The position numbers and the translations under genes were made by a program. A stretch of DNA of 64,000 nucleotides, taken from the NCBI GenBank assembly GCA_031296915.1, contig JAVDPC010000003.1, positions 141,246 to 205,245 of the forward strand, given 5' to 3'. Of this stretch, positions 27,383 to 36,948 are shown in pieces. This DNA is from Cerasicoccus frondis (GTDB lineage Bacteria > Verrucomicrobiota > Verrucomicrobiia > Opitutales > Cerasicoccaceae). The notes beneath the pieces were generated by a model that worked only from the letters and a program-made list of their open reading frames with translations, was not told the DNA's origin and searched no databases. Each line of letters begins with the position of its first letter. The stretch's first letter is position 1.

Positions 27383-28608
27383 TAAGCTTGGTGTCTTGGC
27401 GCTGCTGATTCTCCGTCGAATGTCGTATCATAGCATGAGAAATCGCCTTTCCATGAGCCAAAATATATTCGACTATGCTCATCTACTAATGGCGTAGAAT
27501 GACCTTTCCCTGTGTTGATTTCCCAAATTATGGAAAGATCTTGGTCGAGGAGGATTACTCTTCCAATACCTGGTTTATTTGAGTCAATCGTCGAAAGCAG
27601 AATCCTATTGTCCGGCAGTATGCTGGGGGTGGTCCAGAAGCAAGACTCCGATATCTTTTTTGATTTTAGGATCGTGCCTGTTTTGGATTCGATTATGCGC
27701 ACGGCGCCATCATAAAAGCACCCGACGAGCAAACTTTCATGAGTAACGGCTAGTGAGCCTCTAATCGCCGCCGGAAGACATTGTTCCCATAATGGCGTTC
27801 CAGATGGGTCGAAAGCTACTATGATGGATTGATCCTCAAGTTGTGAAAAGGGGAAGAATGCAATTTCAGTGTTTGGGTCAAATGTAGGGGTTCCCCATAG
27901 ATTGAATTGAGACTCGACAGCGTGTTGCCACTTGATGTCGCTGTCTTTTGTTATACGCGCTGCAGTGTGGTTGTTTAGGCCGATCAGAATATCGTCATCA
28001 TTCGTCAGTGCTGCTCCAGATAAGCATGGCATGTTGGGACATTTTATTTGCCAGAGCGGACTACCGTTTATTGGATCGATTGCGCTTACGCCTGAAGAAT
28101 AGCCCGATACGATAATCGCCCCTGATTTCAATTGCTTGGGGGAGGCCCAACTGCTGGCAGAGTCGATTCGATTTATTTCGTGCAGGGGATGGCTCTTTTG
28201 GCTGTGTAACTTGATCTTCTCGCTGAAAGCCCCGGACGACAAGTTCTGGCCGATGCGTGTTCGCCATTTTTCGGATCCTTGTAGATCTAAGCAGTATAAA
28301 ACTCCGTCGCCACTGGCGAATGTCAGAGTGTTGTTGCTAAGAAATGTTGGACTGGAGTAAATTTTGTTGCCGGTGGGGAATCTCCAGCGAATCAGTCCAG
28401 CATTATTCAGTGAGTAAAAGAAGCTATCGTGACAGCCGAAGTACAGATTCCCTTCGGGGTCTAAAATTGCAGTTGATTCAGGAGACTTGGGAGGGAAATT
28501 GGGTAATCGGGTTTCCCATCGTAAGTGTGGTGTTTGGTTGCCGATCTGATGACGCGATCGCCCAGTACAATGTGCGTCAAAAAGAAAGGTTTTCGATGCC
28601 GTTTCCAC
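27382..28608 (-). CDS. PQQ-like beta-propeller repeat protein without signal peptide
   Basis: The 408-residue protein is built of about seven repeats of the pattern G-x-hydrophobic-YCLDLQGSEKWRTRIG and FDPSGTPLWEQCLP, diagnostic of the PQQ/BamB-like beta-propeller (WD-like, with Trp at the end of each blade). Unlike BamB or quinoprotein dehydrogenases it starts METASKTFLF with no signal peptide or lipobox, so it is probably cytoplasmic. The GTG start is the only one that fits. It sits 10 bp after the wzt-like gene and may be a scaffold or sugar-binding protein for the exporter; this is inference from position. Confidence 0.8.
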   Translation of the reverse strand: METASKTFLFDAHCTGRSRHQIGNQTPHLRWETRLPNFPPKSPESTAILDPEGNLYFGCHDSFFYSLNNAGLIRWRFPTGNKIYSSPTFLSNNTLTFASGDGVLYCLDLQGSEKWRTRIGQNLSSGAFSEKIKLHSQKSHPLHEINRIDSASSWASPKQLKSGAIIVSGYSSGVSAIDPINGSPLWQIKCPNMPCLSGAALTNDDDILIGLNNHTAARITKDSDIKWQHAVESQFNLWGTPTFDPNTEIAFFPFSQLEDQSIIVAFDPSGTPLWEQCLPAAIRGSLAVTHESLLVGCFYDGAVRIIESKTGTILKSKKISESCFWTTPSILPDNRILLSTIDSNKPGIGRVILLDQDLSIIWEINTGKGHSTPLVDEHSRIYFGSWKGDFSCYDTTFDGESAAPRHQA

Positions 28609-28618
28609 TGTTAGGGAG

Positions 28619-29878
28619 TTACGATGAGGGTTGATTTTTAGTGACCTTGAAATCCGTTAGGTGGATCGTGTTGGCTCCACTTACGCAGAACGTAGGGACC
28701 TGTATGCTGATGTCTGGGCAGTAGCGCGCAATGCGTCTATCCAGATTCAGAGTATGAAAAACGACTTCTATTGAATACCTGCCGCCGTTGAGCTTTGTCT
28801 TGTCGATAGGGATTTCGAGTGTGATATCGTCACCGGGGACACTGTCTGTTGTAATGAATTCTTTGTCTTGGCTTAGGAGTTCCAGAACCGGATGCATGTC
28901 CTGATTCCAGATTACAATTTGGACTTTCAGGGGGGCTTTCTGGCTGATGTTTCTATACTTGATTTTTACGGTTGGCGATGCGCCGTATTCCAGGACTAAT
29001 TTTGTCGGCGCCTCATACGTTTCTCCATTTGCACTAATGGAAATAGATTCGAGCTGGATGTGATCGTTCGAAGTTATTTCGTTAACGCTGGAATCCATTT
29101 TGGAGTAATACCTATCGATTGCATCCTTGATGGAATTGCCGGAGTAGACAATTTCCCCACGTTCGAGGAGCAGGGCTGAAGTGCAAATCCGGTATATTTG
29201 AGGAATCGAATGAGACACAAAGATCACGGCAGAATTCTGAATCAGCTTACCGATGGCATTCAGGCATTTGAATCTGAAACCGACATCGCCGACTGCTAAA
29301 ACCTCATCCAGTAAAAGTATGTCTGGCTCCATTTGCATGGCCACTGAGAAGCCCAAGCGCACTTTCATGCCTGAACTGTAGTTTTGGAGCGGCATGTCGA
29401 TGAATTTTTCCAATTCGGCAAAAGCAATAATCGCATCGAGTTTACGATCTACTACGTTTTTAGGGATTCCGAGTAAGGCGGCGGAATTGTAGATATTTTC
29501 TCTTCCGCTCAAAATTGGGTTAAAGCCAGCGCCGAGTTCTATAAGGGCGCACACGCGACCACGCATGGTGATTTGTCCGGTATCAGGCCTTACCAGATTG
29601 TTTAATAGTTTTAAGAGCGTGCTCTTTCCTGCTCCATTGTGGCCAAGTAGGCCAAGGCACTCACCCCGTCGCAGTTGGAAGTTTACGTCTTTGACTGCCC
29701 AAAATTCATCTTTGCGTAGTTCAGGTGCTGGCTTTGGGCCGGACGTGAGTAACGAAAATGGATTTACTGCGCCCGCAATGTCCTTGGCTCCATAGAACAA
29801 TGAGCGTTTGAGTGATTTACAGAATTTCTTCCCTAAATCCTCTGCCTCGATTAGAATTTCTGAATGGTTGTCTGGCAC
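28619..29878 (-). CDS. wzt: ABC transporter ATP-binding protein with C-terminal Wzt-type domain
   Basis: The nucleotide-binding domain has Walker A GHNGAGKST (residues 79-87), the signature YSSGMKVRL, Walker B DILLLDEVLAVGD and the switch-histidine segment VIFVSHS. Residues from about 255 to 419 form a beta-rich domain resembling the Wzt C-terminal domain, which in O-antigen exporters recognises the modified non-reducing end of the finished chain. The first 55 residues are longer than in plain TagH proteins. It pairs with the permease gene immediately upstream (4 bp gap). This implies that complete chains are moved across the inner membrane by an ABC exporter. Confidence 0.93.
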   Translation of the reverse strand: MPDNHSEILIEAEDLGKKFCKSLKRSLFYGAKDIAGAVNPFSLLTSGPKPAPELRKDEFWAVKDVNFQLRRGECLGLLGHNGAGKSTLLKLLNNLVRPDTGQITMRGRVCALIELGAGFNPILSGRENIYNSAALLGIPKNVVDRKLDAIIAFAELEKFIDMPLQNYSSGMKVRLGFSVAMQMEPDILLLDEVLAVGDVGFRFKCLNAIGKLIQNSAVIFVSHSIPQIYRICTSALLLERGEIVYSGNSIKDAIDRYYSKMDSSVNEITSNDHIQLESISISANGETYEAPTKLVLEYGASPTVKIKYRNISQKAPLKVQIVIWNQDMHPVLELLSQDKEFITTDSVPGDDITLEIPIDKTKLNGGRYSIEVVFHTLNLDRRIARYCPDISIQVPTFCVSGANTIHLTDFKVTKNQPSS

Positions 29879-29882
29879 GTGA

Positions 29883-30728
29883 TTAAGCTGACAGTCTTTC
29901 GATTAAGTAAGGAATGGAGATTTTATAGATGAGAATTCCAATGAAAAGGGCTGGAATGATGATGAGCGACAGCACCATGAAGCTATCCAGCATGATCGGG
30001 CCTTCGCCAATCAGCCAGCTTCGTGTTGTGACGAGCAGGGGGGTTACTGGGTTCAAGTCGCTGATGACCTTGGCTAATCCCGAAGTTGGTAGGGGATAAA
30101 CTACCGGCGTTAGAAAAAAAGCAAACCGCAAGAGAAGTTGCATGCCTCTACTGGTGTCGTTGTATAGGGTGGCGATCGGGAGTAGAAAGATGGCAATCGT
30201 TGCTCCCATTAGCATAATCGCGAAGACGCCCAACGGGAATAGGAGCATTTGCCATTCAAAGCTGGAGACGTAGAAGGGCAGCATTGGAATCACCAACAGT
30301 AAAGGGATTAACGCATTTACTGAGGCCTTGGCAAAAGTCGCCACTAGTAGCGCTTCGTGGGGGAAGTGGATTTTTGAAATTAGTCCACGTGATTCCTGCA
30401 CGGTCGCGAGCATGCCGGTCAGGGTTGTATTGAAGGCGGTCCAGATTAGGTTGCCGCTAAGCACAAATATCGGGTATGCACCATTGCGTTCATCGCTTAT
30501 CTGGATGACTTGCTGCTCATTTAAATATATCCACACCAGGCTGTTCGCAATCGGAGGAAGCAATATCCAGAGATAGCCTAGGATGGATTGCCTGAACATC
30601 GCCCGCATGTCGCGGATGAATATCCGTGTAGCCAATTCCCTAGTCTTTTGGGCGTTCTTGGCCATGCTGATGATGGTGGCCCCAATGGACTTGAGTCCGC
30701 TTTCTGGTCGAATGACATTTACATGCAT
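29883..30728 (-). CDS. wzm: ABC-2 type polysaccharide export permease
   Basis: The 281-residue protein has six membrane segments with a cytoplasmic N-terminal helix containing RELATRIFIRDMRAMFRQS, characteristic of the TagG/KpsM/Wzm (ABC2_membrane) family, followed by ILGYLWILLPPIANSLVWI. It forms the channel with the ATPase encoded 4 bp downstream. As the first gene of the minus-strand locus it is divergently oriented to the Wza-like gene, with a 300-bp regulatory gap between them. Confidence 0.92.
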   Translation of the reverse strand: MHVNVIRPESGLKSIGATIISMAKNAQKTRELATRIFIRDMRAMFRQSILGYLWILLPPIANSLVWIYLNEQQVIQISDERNGAYPIFVLSGNLIWTAFNTTLTGMLATVQESRGLISKIHFPHEALLVATFAKASVNALIPLLLVIPMLPFYVSSFEWQMLLFPLGVFAIMLMGATIAIFLLPIATLYNDTSRGMQLLLRFAFFLTPVVYPLPTSGLAKVISDLNPVTPLLVTTRSWLIGEGPIMLDSFMVLSLIIIPALFIGILIYKISIPYLIERLSA

Positions 30729-31046
30729 GGCAAGGTTACTCCGTCAAATTTTAGTAAGCTGCCGCCCTTGGTCGATTCCAGGATTCTCGGAAAACCAGTG
30801 TAGTATTTTGAGCAGTTTGGCAGATGGCGGAAACGCCGTCATTAAATGATTCAAATTATATTGAACAAAAAATCTGTCAACGGGATTCGGCTTGTAGGCG
30901 CTGTGCGCATGGTCGGAATGAAGTATATTTAGGAATTTACTGAGGTTTGCGCCGTATTCATTGGGGCGAATTTCAATGAAGAGGGATAATGAGACTTGCT
31001 TCGAAAGGTGATGAAGGCTATTTAGGTCGGCTTGAATTTATTCAGT
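30729..31046. promoter_or_regulatory. Divergent intergenic region between wzm and Wza-like gene
   Basis: This spacer must carry the promoters of both halves of the polysaccharide locus, but I could not identify them with confidence. It contains a 7-bp stem GATGGCG/CGCCGTC closed by a GAAA tetraloop (30823-30840), not followed by a T-run, and just beyond it an inverted repeat TTCAA-N6-TTGAA (about 30850-30866) that could be an operator. No coding frame is convincing. Confidence 0.45.
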
Positions 31047-31703
31047 ATGAAGGTAATTCTTAAGCGTATAGCCACAATTTCAACTGCACTCATGGTCATG
31101 TGCTCGGTCTACGGGCAGGATTCTGGTGGTTCCAGTTCCAACGGTAGTGATTCTGCAGAAGCGGGGCCTGCTGCGCTTCCAGCGAACTATAAGCTGAACG
31201 TTACAGATATGATCTCGATCGATGTCTTCGAGGAGTCTGAGTTATCTGTTTCGCAGCGTATTCCGGCTAATGGCATGATCCGCATCCCCATGTTGGGGGA
31301 AATTAAGTTGAAGGGGCTCACGATCCGTGAGGCTGAGTATAAAATCGAGAAGGCTTTTATTGATGCCCGATTGCTGCGGCACCCCCAAGTGTATGTTACG
31401 GTTTCAGGCTACGTTGCTCGTGAATTTTCGGTTTTCGGACAATTTGGAACGCAAGGACAAGTCTCATTTCCGGTTGAGAAGGATTCAATCGATATCGTTG
31501 AAGCAGTTGCGCGGGCAGGTGGTTTATCCAGCATTGCGCGGGGCTCAGAGGTGAAAGTAACCCGAAAGAGACCAGATGGCACTCAGGAATTTTTTATCGT
31601 TGATGTAGAATCAATGATTGAGGATCAGGAGGAGGGTAATGATCGCGACGAATACCTGATTTACCCCGGTGACATCCTTTACGTGCCAGAGCGTCTCTTT
31701 TGA
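31047..31703 (+). CDS. Wza-type polysaccharide biosynthesis/export protein (OPX)
   Basis: The protein has 218 residues from the ATG at 31047; an in-frame TTG at 31032 is less likely because it would delay the signal peptide. It has a signal peptide (about 1-22), then a Poly_export domain (NYKLNVTDMISIDVFEE, PANGMIRIPMLGEIKLKGLT) and one SLBB domain (FSVFGQFGTQGQVSFP to YPGDILYVPERLF). It forms an outer-membrane or periplasmic passage for the polymer. No lipobox cysteine is seen at the cleavage site. It is followed after 67 bp by the partner autokinase. Confidence 0.92.
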   Translation: MKVILKRIATISTALMVMCSVYGQDSGGSSSNGSDSAEAGPAALPANYKLNVTDMISIDVFEESELSVSQRIPANGMIRIPMLGEIKLKGLTIREAEYKIEKAFIDARLLRHPQVYVTVSGYVAREFSVFGQFGTQGQVSFPVEKDSIDIVEAVARAGGLSSIARGSEVKVTRKRPDGTQEFFIVDVESMIEDQEEGNDRDEYLIYPGDILYVPERLF

Positions 31704-31770
31704 TCGACTTTTGACTGCCTGCTTTTCACGAGTTTTAGCAGCCACCTTACTACTACATCACAAGTAAATT

Positions 31771-34014
31771 ATGTCGCAAAACCAAGCGAAGAAAGCCTTG
31801 AATCCGAATGCAAGCGGGGGAGTGTCCGTTCCGGCGCCAGTCCGCAATTGGCGAGATTATCTGCTGATGATCCGTGAGCGATGGCTTATTGGAGTGAGTC
31901 TCGGTCTTCTGTGCTCCTGTCTATTTGCATTCTACGCGCTCAAAGAGCCGCCGCTTTATCGTTCTACGGCAACTTTGCTCATTGAATCCAAGACGGACCG
32001 AGTGGTGGACATTGCTGAAGTCGTTGATAACAACGTTCGCAATAGCACTGAACTGCGCAACCATCTCTCGCAGATGCGCAGCCGTAGCTTCACTCGACGA
32101 GTCATCGATAGCTTTACGGAAAAAGAGGCGGCAAAGATTACACAACCATATGATACCGAGGAGTCCAAAGGGAATTTGGGCTCGATAGCCTCCAACATCA
32201 GCATCAGTCTTCCTGAGGGGCAGGTGTTCTACTTTACAGCGACCCACCGGGACCCAGAGATGGCGGCGCTGATTGCCAATCGTTACATCCGCGAGTACAT
32301 ACAGTATTTGTTGGAGCGCACGACCGTAGGTGAGACTTCAGCGAACCAGTTTCTACAGGCTCAGGCTGATAAGCTCAAAGACAAAGTCACTGCCGGAGAA
32401 GAGGCGTTGGAGAAATATCGCCGTGAAAATAACATGGTGTCGTTGGATGAAAGTCAGGATGTGATTGGCGTTCGTTTGCAAAGTTTGAATGCAGCTGTCA
32501 CCGCTGCTCGGGTCGAAAAGCTGAATGTCGAAACAAAGCTACAGCAGGTGGAGGATGCTCAAGCCAATGATGCCGACCTATTGCAGATCCCTGTTGTCAG
32601 TGAATATGGCAATCTCGCGGAGACCATTGGAAATAGGCAGCAGTTGGAGGCAGAGCGGAAGCTGTTATCGCATCGTTATCTTGAGCGCCATCCGCGGATG
32701 GTGGAAAATCAGAATAAGCTGGATGCGAATCAGGCGCTGATCAATGAGATCGCGCAGAAGGCAATCGCTGACCTTCGCGCCCAGTTGGCGGGAGCAAACC
32801 GCAAGTTTGAGAATCTCCAGCAGGAGATGGCTAAGGCGGAGAAGGACTCTCTTGACTTAGATGAGCTTCGCATCGTCTACAATGGCATGCGACGTGAGGT
32901 CGATAGCGACCGAGCGCTGTACCAGCAAATTCTTTCTCGCATGAACGAGACAACGATCTCGGCGCAACTTGATAACAGCAACATGCGCACGCTCGACGAA
33001 GCAGCGCCTTCATCGATGCCTTTTTCGCCGGATCGTGAAGCGGTTATCACCAAGGCAGTTGGTCTTTTCTTCATCATCGCCATCGGTGTGCCGATCCTGC
33101 TCGAACTCGTGAATAATCGGCTTCATGGGTATTGGGATGTTCAAGTTTATCTGCAGCGTGAGTTACTTGGCGAGGTTCCCCGTAGTAATCGGATCGATCC
33201 CGAAAAACTTCCTTTTGCAATTCGTGACGATCTGAATGATTCGCTATCCGAGGCTTTTCGTGTGCTTTATGGCCAGATTTCGATGATATCCGAAAGGGAG
33301 TTTCCGAAATCAATCTTAGTTACCAGCACTGTGCCAGGCGAAGGTAAGTCTACCTTGGCGGCCAACTTGGCATTTACTTTCGCCAAGCATGGTAAGAAAG
33401 TTCTCTTGATCGATTTCGATTTGCGTCGACCTGTTTTGCACCGCTTCTATAAATTGGAGAATGAAAAGGGTTTGCTGAATTGGTGGAACAGCAAAAAGGA
33501 GGTCCATGAGTCACTGCCTTTGATTGAGGATAATGACTTGGGCATCGTTAATCTCCAGGGGAATATGTGGATGCTCCCGTCCAGTGGCACTTCCAAGAAT
33601 GCGACGGAAATGTTGTCGCAGACTCGTTTTGAGGAATTGGTTTTCCAACTTAAGAAAGAGTTCGATCTTGTGCTTTTCGACACACCTCCTGCCGGCATTT
33701 TCGTTGAGACTCTGCAACTAGGTGAAGTGGTTGATGAAGTTGTATATGTTTCCCGCCAAAACGCGGTGAATCGCAACAAGGCAAAAAGGGTTTTACAGGA
33801 CTTCGACAAGGTGGGCGTCAATGTGCTTGGTGTCGTCCTTAACTCCGTTAAAGGCGCTGGTGCGCAGCGTTACGGCTATTATGGTTATTCTTATAGCTCA
33901 ACTGATTATGTCTATCGATACTACCAGAGACGTGATCGCAAAGACCGTAAGAAGCTAAAGGAAGATAATTCTAGCAAGGATTCACAGAAGGACAAGGAAG
34001 CGGTTAATCGTTAA
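31771..34014 (+). CDS. Polysaccharide co-polymerase with tyrosine autokinase domain (Wzc-like)
   Basis: The 747-residue protein has an N-terminal Wzz domain with two membrane helices (about 35-55 and 425-445), a long periplasmic coiled coil (about 200-400) and a cytoplasmic BY-kinase domain: Walker A PGEGKST (about residue 525), Walker A' LLIDFDLRRP, and Walker B LVLFDTPP. A C-terminal tyrosine cluster (RYGYYGYSYSS to YVYRYYQR, about 695-720) is the autophosphorylation tail. It regulates polymer length and export together with the Wza-like protein upstream. A wzb-type phosphatase gene is not present in this window. Confidence 0.94.
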   Translation: MSQNQAKKALNPNASGGVSVPAPVRNWRDYLLMIRERWLIGVSLGLLCSCLFAFYALKEPPLYRSTATLLIESKTDRVVDIAEVVDNNVRNSTELRNHLSQMRSRSFTRRVIDSFTEKEAAKITQPYDTEESKGNLGSIASNISISLPEGQVFYFTATHRDPEMAALIANRYIREYIQYLLERTTVGETSANQFLQAQADKLKDKVTAGEEALEKYRRENNMVSLDESQDVIGVRLQSLNAAVTAARVEKLNVETKLQQVEDAQANDADLLQIPVVSEYGNLAETIGNRQQLEAERKLLSHRYLERHPRMVENQNKLDANQALINEIAQKAIADLRAQLAGANRKFENLQQEMAKAEKDSLDLDELRIVYNGMRREVDSDRALYQQILSRMNETTISAQLDNSNMRTLDEAAPSSMPFSPDREAVITKAVGLFFIIAIGVPILLELVNNRLHGYWDVQVYLQRELLGEVPRSNRIDPEKLPFAIRDDLNDSLSEAFRVLYGQISMISEREFPKSILVTSTVPGEGKSTLAANLAFTFAKHGKKVLLIDFDLRRPVLHRFYKLENEKGLLNWWNSKKEVHESLPLIEDNDLGIVNLQGNMWMLPSSGTSKNATEMLSQTRFEELVFQLKKEFDLVLFDTPPAGIFVETLQLGEVVDEVVYVSRQNAVNRNKAKRVLQDFDKVGVNVLGVVLNSVKGAGAQRYGYYGYSYSSTDYVYRYYQRRDRKDRKKLKEDNSSKDSQKDKEAVNR

Positions 34015-34706
34015 GATTGCTCCGTTTGAAACCATAGAAACTGCGCATCTTGTCTCGTCAGTATCTCAACTGAGTCTGGGCCATGCGTAGCTAACCCATC
34101 TCCAGCGCTGAGCTGAAATTTGTCTTGGGATATTTCGCCTTTGATTAGGTGTAAGTAGCCATAAGGCGCTTGGCTGGGTAGCGTGATTCGTGATTCCTGT
34201 TTGGCCTCGCCTAGCCAAAGTTGAGCGTTTGCCAGCCAGTGGATGGGGGCTTCATCAGACTTGGCTGCAATGAGCTTCAGGCCGTTCTGCGTGGCAATAT
34301 CAGCTGAATTCGCTTTCTTGTAGTTAGGCTTGGTATCCAAGTCAGCTGGCAGCAGCCAAACCTGTAGGAAATGCACGGGCTCTGAGCCTGGGTTATATTC
34401 GCTGTGGGTTACACCGCGGCCTGCGCTCATATATTGAAACTCGCCAGGCTTGATTCGGTCGCCGTTTCCCAAGCTGTCTCGGTGTTCCAGTTCGCCCGAA
34501 ATGACATAGCTCAGGATCTCTGCGTTCCGGTGAGGGTGTGCTCCAAAGCCTCTTCCAGCCTCTACTGAATCATCGTTAAGGACACGTAGTGCGCCATGCT
34601 GGACGCGTTTGGGATTGTGGTAGCTGCCAAAACTGAAGCTGTGGTGGCTTTTGAGCCAACCTAGATTCGTCAGGCCTCGTTCATTGGAGTCTATTTTGAT
34701 TTTCAT
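34011..34706 (-). CDS. Pirin family protein
   Basis: The 231-residue protein from the ATG at 34706 matches bacterial pirins. The metal ligands are all kept: His57, His59, His101 and Glu103, the same numbers as in the E. coli homologue YhhW, within HPHRNAEILSYVI and SAGRGVTHSEYNPG. Pirins are double cupins with quercetinase or redox-sensing roles. Upstream in-frame ATG at 34730 gives eight extra residues and is less likely. It converges on the autokinase gene with a 3-4 bp overlap of the stop codons and is not part of that operon. Confidence 0.93.
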   Translation of the reverse strand: MKIKIDSNERGLTNLGWLKSHHSFSFGSYHNPKRVQHGALRVLNDDSVEAGRGFGAHPHRNAEILSYVISGELEHRDSLGNGDRIKPGEFQYMSAGRGVTHSEYNPGSEPVHFLQVWLLPADLDTKPNYKKANSADIATQNGLKLIAAKSDEAPIHWLANAQLWLGEAKQESRITLPSQAPYGYLHLIKGEISQDKFQLSAGDGLATHGPDSVEILTRQDAQFLWFQTEQS

Positions 34707-35104
34707 AAGTATATGCTCAATGAAAAGCATCTTGATGTAAAGACAAATTCCCTACGTGATTTTTGCACAAAATTCTGGTTAAAAATATGCAGAAAAATAA
34801 TTAAGCTGGCGTCGGAGACGTGGAGATGCGGGCAAATATACGCAGCTTCCGAATAGGTTTGAGACAGTTGTTGCTCAAAAGAAACACAGTTGGCGTATAT
34901 TTTTTGCCAGTTGAGCTCTTTCTGAATGAATTGATTTCATGTGAAGTTGTTTTTTCTCTCATAGGTTTTATGCGATTTACAGGGAGCCGCTGGGATCGAG
35001 TCATGTTGGATTAGCCTAAATTGGCACGATGGGTGCTTTTGTAGGCGCCTCTCAGAAAAACTCCGGTTATCCACGGAAAAATTCTCAATCCAACAAACTA
35101 AACT
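34707..35104. other. Gene-free region between the pirin gene and amtB
   Basis: About 400 bp without a supported gene; two short opposed frames at 34801-35014 have no family features. The right part carries the sigma-54 promoter of amtB. The left part, AT-rich, must contain the pirin promoter, for which I see no clear boxes. Confidence 0.5.
35021..35037 (+). promoter_or_regulatory. Sigma-54 promoter of amtB-glnK
   Basis: The sequence TTGGCACGATGGGTGCT matches the RpoN consensus YTGGCACGRNNNTTGCW at all but one fixed position (the first T of the -12 element is G). The invariant GG (35023-35024) and GC (35035-35036) are 10 nt apart, as required. The start site would be near 35048, about 57-63 nt before the amtB start codon. 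An NtrC-type activator site was not identified. Confidence 0.85.
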
Positions 35105-36517
35105 ATGATCATGAAACTCAGACTCCTGAAATTCTTGATGCTTATGCTCGGACTGTCCTTTTTCGGATTTTCCGGGGCCATGGCTCAGGATGAAGTGGTA
35201 GAAGAAGTGACAGCAGTCGTTGAAGAAGCGACGGCAGCTGAACCAGACGAGGATTACCTCGCGCTGGTAGAGACGTATGGCGTCACTTTTGACTTTTTCA
35301 CCATCAGTAACCTCTGGACTTTGATTGCCGCTGCTTTGGTGTTCCTAATGCACCTCGGTTTTGCGACTCTCGAGTCCGGTCTCGCACAGAGTAAGAATAC
35401 GGTCAACGTTCTGTTCAAGAACGTGTTCATCATTTGCATGGGCCTGATCTCTTACCTTGTTTGGGGCTTCAACGCAATGTATCCTGGCGACTTCAATGGC
35501 TTCTTTGCCATGGGAACTCCGCTGACCATGGCAGATTACGGCGCCACTGACTTTTCTTACGGTGGCACAGGTCTCTGCATGACTGGCTGGTCGGACTTCA
35601 TCTTCCAGGCTATGTTTGCTGCTACAGCGGCTACCATCGTTTCCGGCGCCGTTGCTGAGCGTGTTAAGCTCTCGAGCTTCATGATCTTCGCAACTCTGCT
35701 CGTGACTTTCGGCTATCCGGTAACTGGCTCCTGGAAGTGGGGCGGTGGTTGGCTCGACGCCAAGGGCTTCTACGACTTTGCCGGTTCCTCGCTGGTTCAC
35801 GCTTTCGGTGGTTTCGCTGCCTTGGCTTGTGTGCTCCTGCTTGGTGCTCGTAAGGGCAAATACCTTGAGAACGGTAAGATCAAGCCGATCCTCGGTCACT
35901 CCATGCCGCTCGCCACGATCGGTGTATTCCTTCTCTTCCTCGGTTGGTTTGGATTTAACGGCGGTTCTGTTCTTTCGGCAAACCCGGAACTCGTGTCCTT
36001 CGTATTCGTTACTACTGCAATGGCCGCTGCCGCTGGTGGCTTGGCTGCCATCGCTGTTTCCTGGGCACTGCTCAAGAAGCCGGACCTCTCCATGGCTCTC
36101 AACGGTATCCTCGCTGGTCTCGTTGGCATCACCGCTGGGGCTGACTCTGTGACTCTGCTCGGTTCGGTCATTATCGGCCTGATCGCTGGCGCCTTGGTGG
36201 TTGTTTCCATCCTGTTCTTCGACAAGATCAAGATCGACGACCCGGTTGGTGCTGTTTCCGTTCACGGTGTTTGCGGTATCTTCGGAACCGTAGCCGTAGC
36301 GATCTTCCAACAGGAAGGCGCTGGTTTCAGCTTCATGACTCAGCTCATTGGCACGCTGGCTGTATCAGCCTTTGCTTTCATCTTCTCCATCATCTTCTTC
36401 GGTATCCTGAAGGTTACCATCGGCATTCGTGTCAGCGAAGAGGAAGAAGCCGAAGGTCTCGACATTGGCGAACATGGTCAGGAAGCATACCCGCAGTTTG
36501 CTCCAGACATCAAGTAA
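35105..36517 (+). CDS. amtB: Ammonium transporter
   Basis: The 470-residue protein has a signal peptide (cleavage after AMA, about residue 27), an acidic linker and eleven transmembrane helices of the Amt family. Marks include FATLESGLAQSKNTVNV, YDFAGSSLVHAFGG with the Asp and His equivalent to E. coli Asp160 and His168, and VSVHGVCGIFGTVAVAI with the second twin histidine (His318). It conducts ammonium. Two in-frame ATGs occur, at 35105 and 35111. It is followed by its regulator glnK and preceded by a sigma-54 promoter, so expression should rise under nitrogen limitation. Confidence 0.96.
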   Translation: MIMKLRLLKFLMLMLGLSFFGFSGAMAQDEVVEEVTAVVEEATAAEPDEDYLALVETYGVTFDFFTISNLWTLIAAALVFLMHLGFATLESGLAQSKNTVNVLFKNVFIICMGLISYLVWGFNAMYPGDFNGFFAMGTPLTMADYGATDFSYGGTGLCMTGWSDFIFQAMFAATAATIVSGAVAERVKLSSFMIFATLLVTFGYPVTGSWKWGGGWLDAKGFYDFAGSSLVHAFGGFAALACVLLLGARKGKYLENGKIKPILGHSMPLATIGVFLLFLGWFGFNGGSVLSANPELVSFVFVTTAMAAAAGGLAAIAVSWALLKKPDLSMALNGILAGLVGITAGADSVTLLGSVIIGLIAGALVVVSILFFDKIKIDDPVGAVSVHGVCGIFGTVAVAIFQQEGAGFSFMTQLIGTLAVSAFAFIFSIIFFGILKVTIGIRVSEEEEAEGLDIGEHGQEAYPQFAPDIK

Positions 36518-36566
36518 TGGTCAGAGTCTCTTCTTGATTCATTGCCAATAACGGAATAATCATTAA

Positions 36567-36917
<351 letters not shown>

Positions 36918-36948
36918 GGCATTCCTTAGAAACTGTCGTTAAATTTCG

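Noticed and set aside
31032..31046. TTG start for the Wza-like protein
   Set aside because: It would add five residues before the signal peptide, and the ATG at 31047 fits the signal peptide better.
34801..35014. Two opposed short frames between the pirin gene and amtB
   Set aside because: They overlap each other, lack homology character and lie in the promoter region of amtB.
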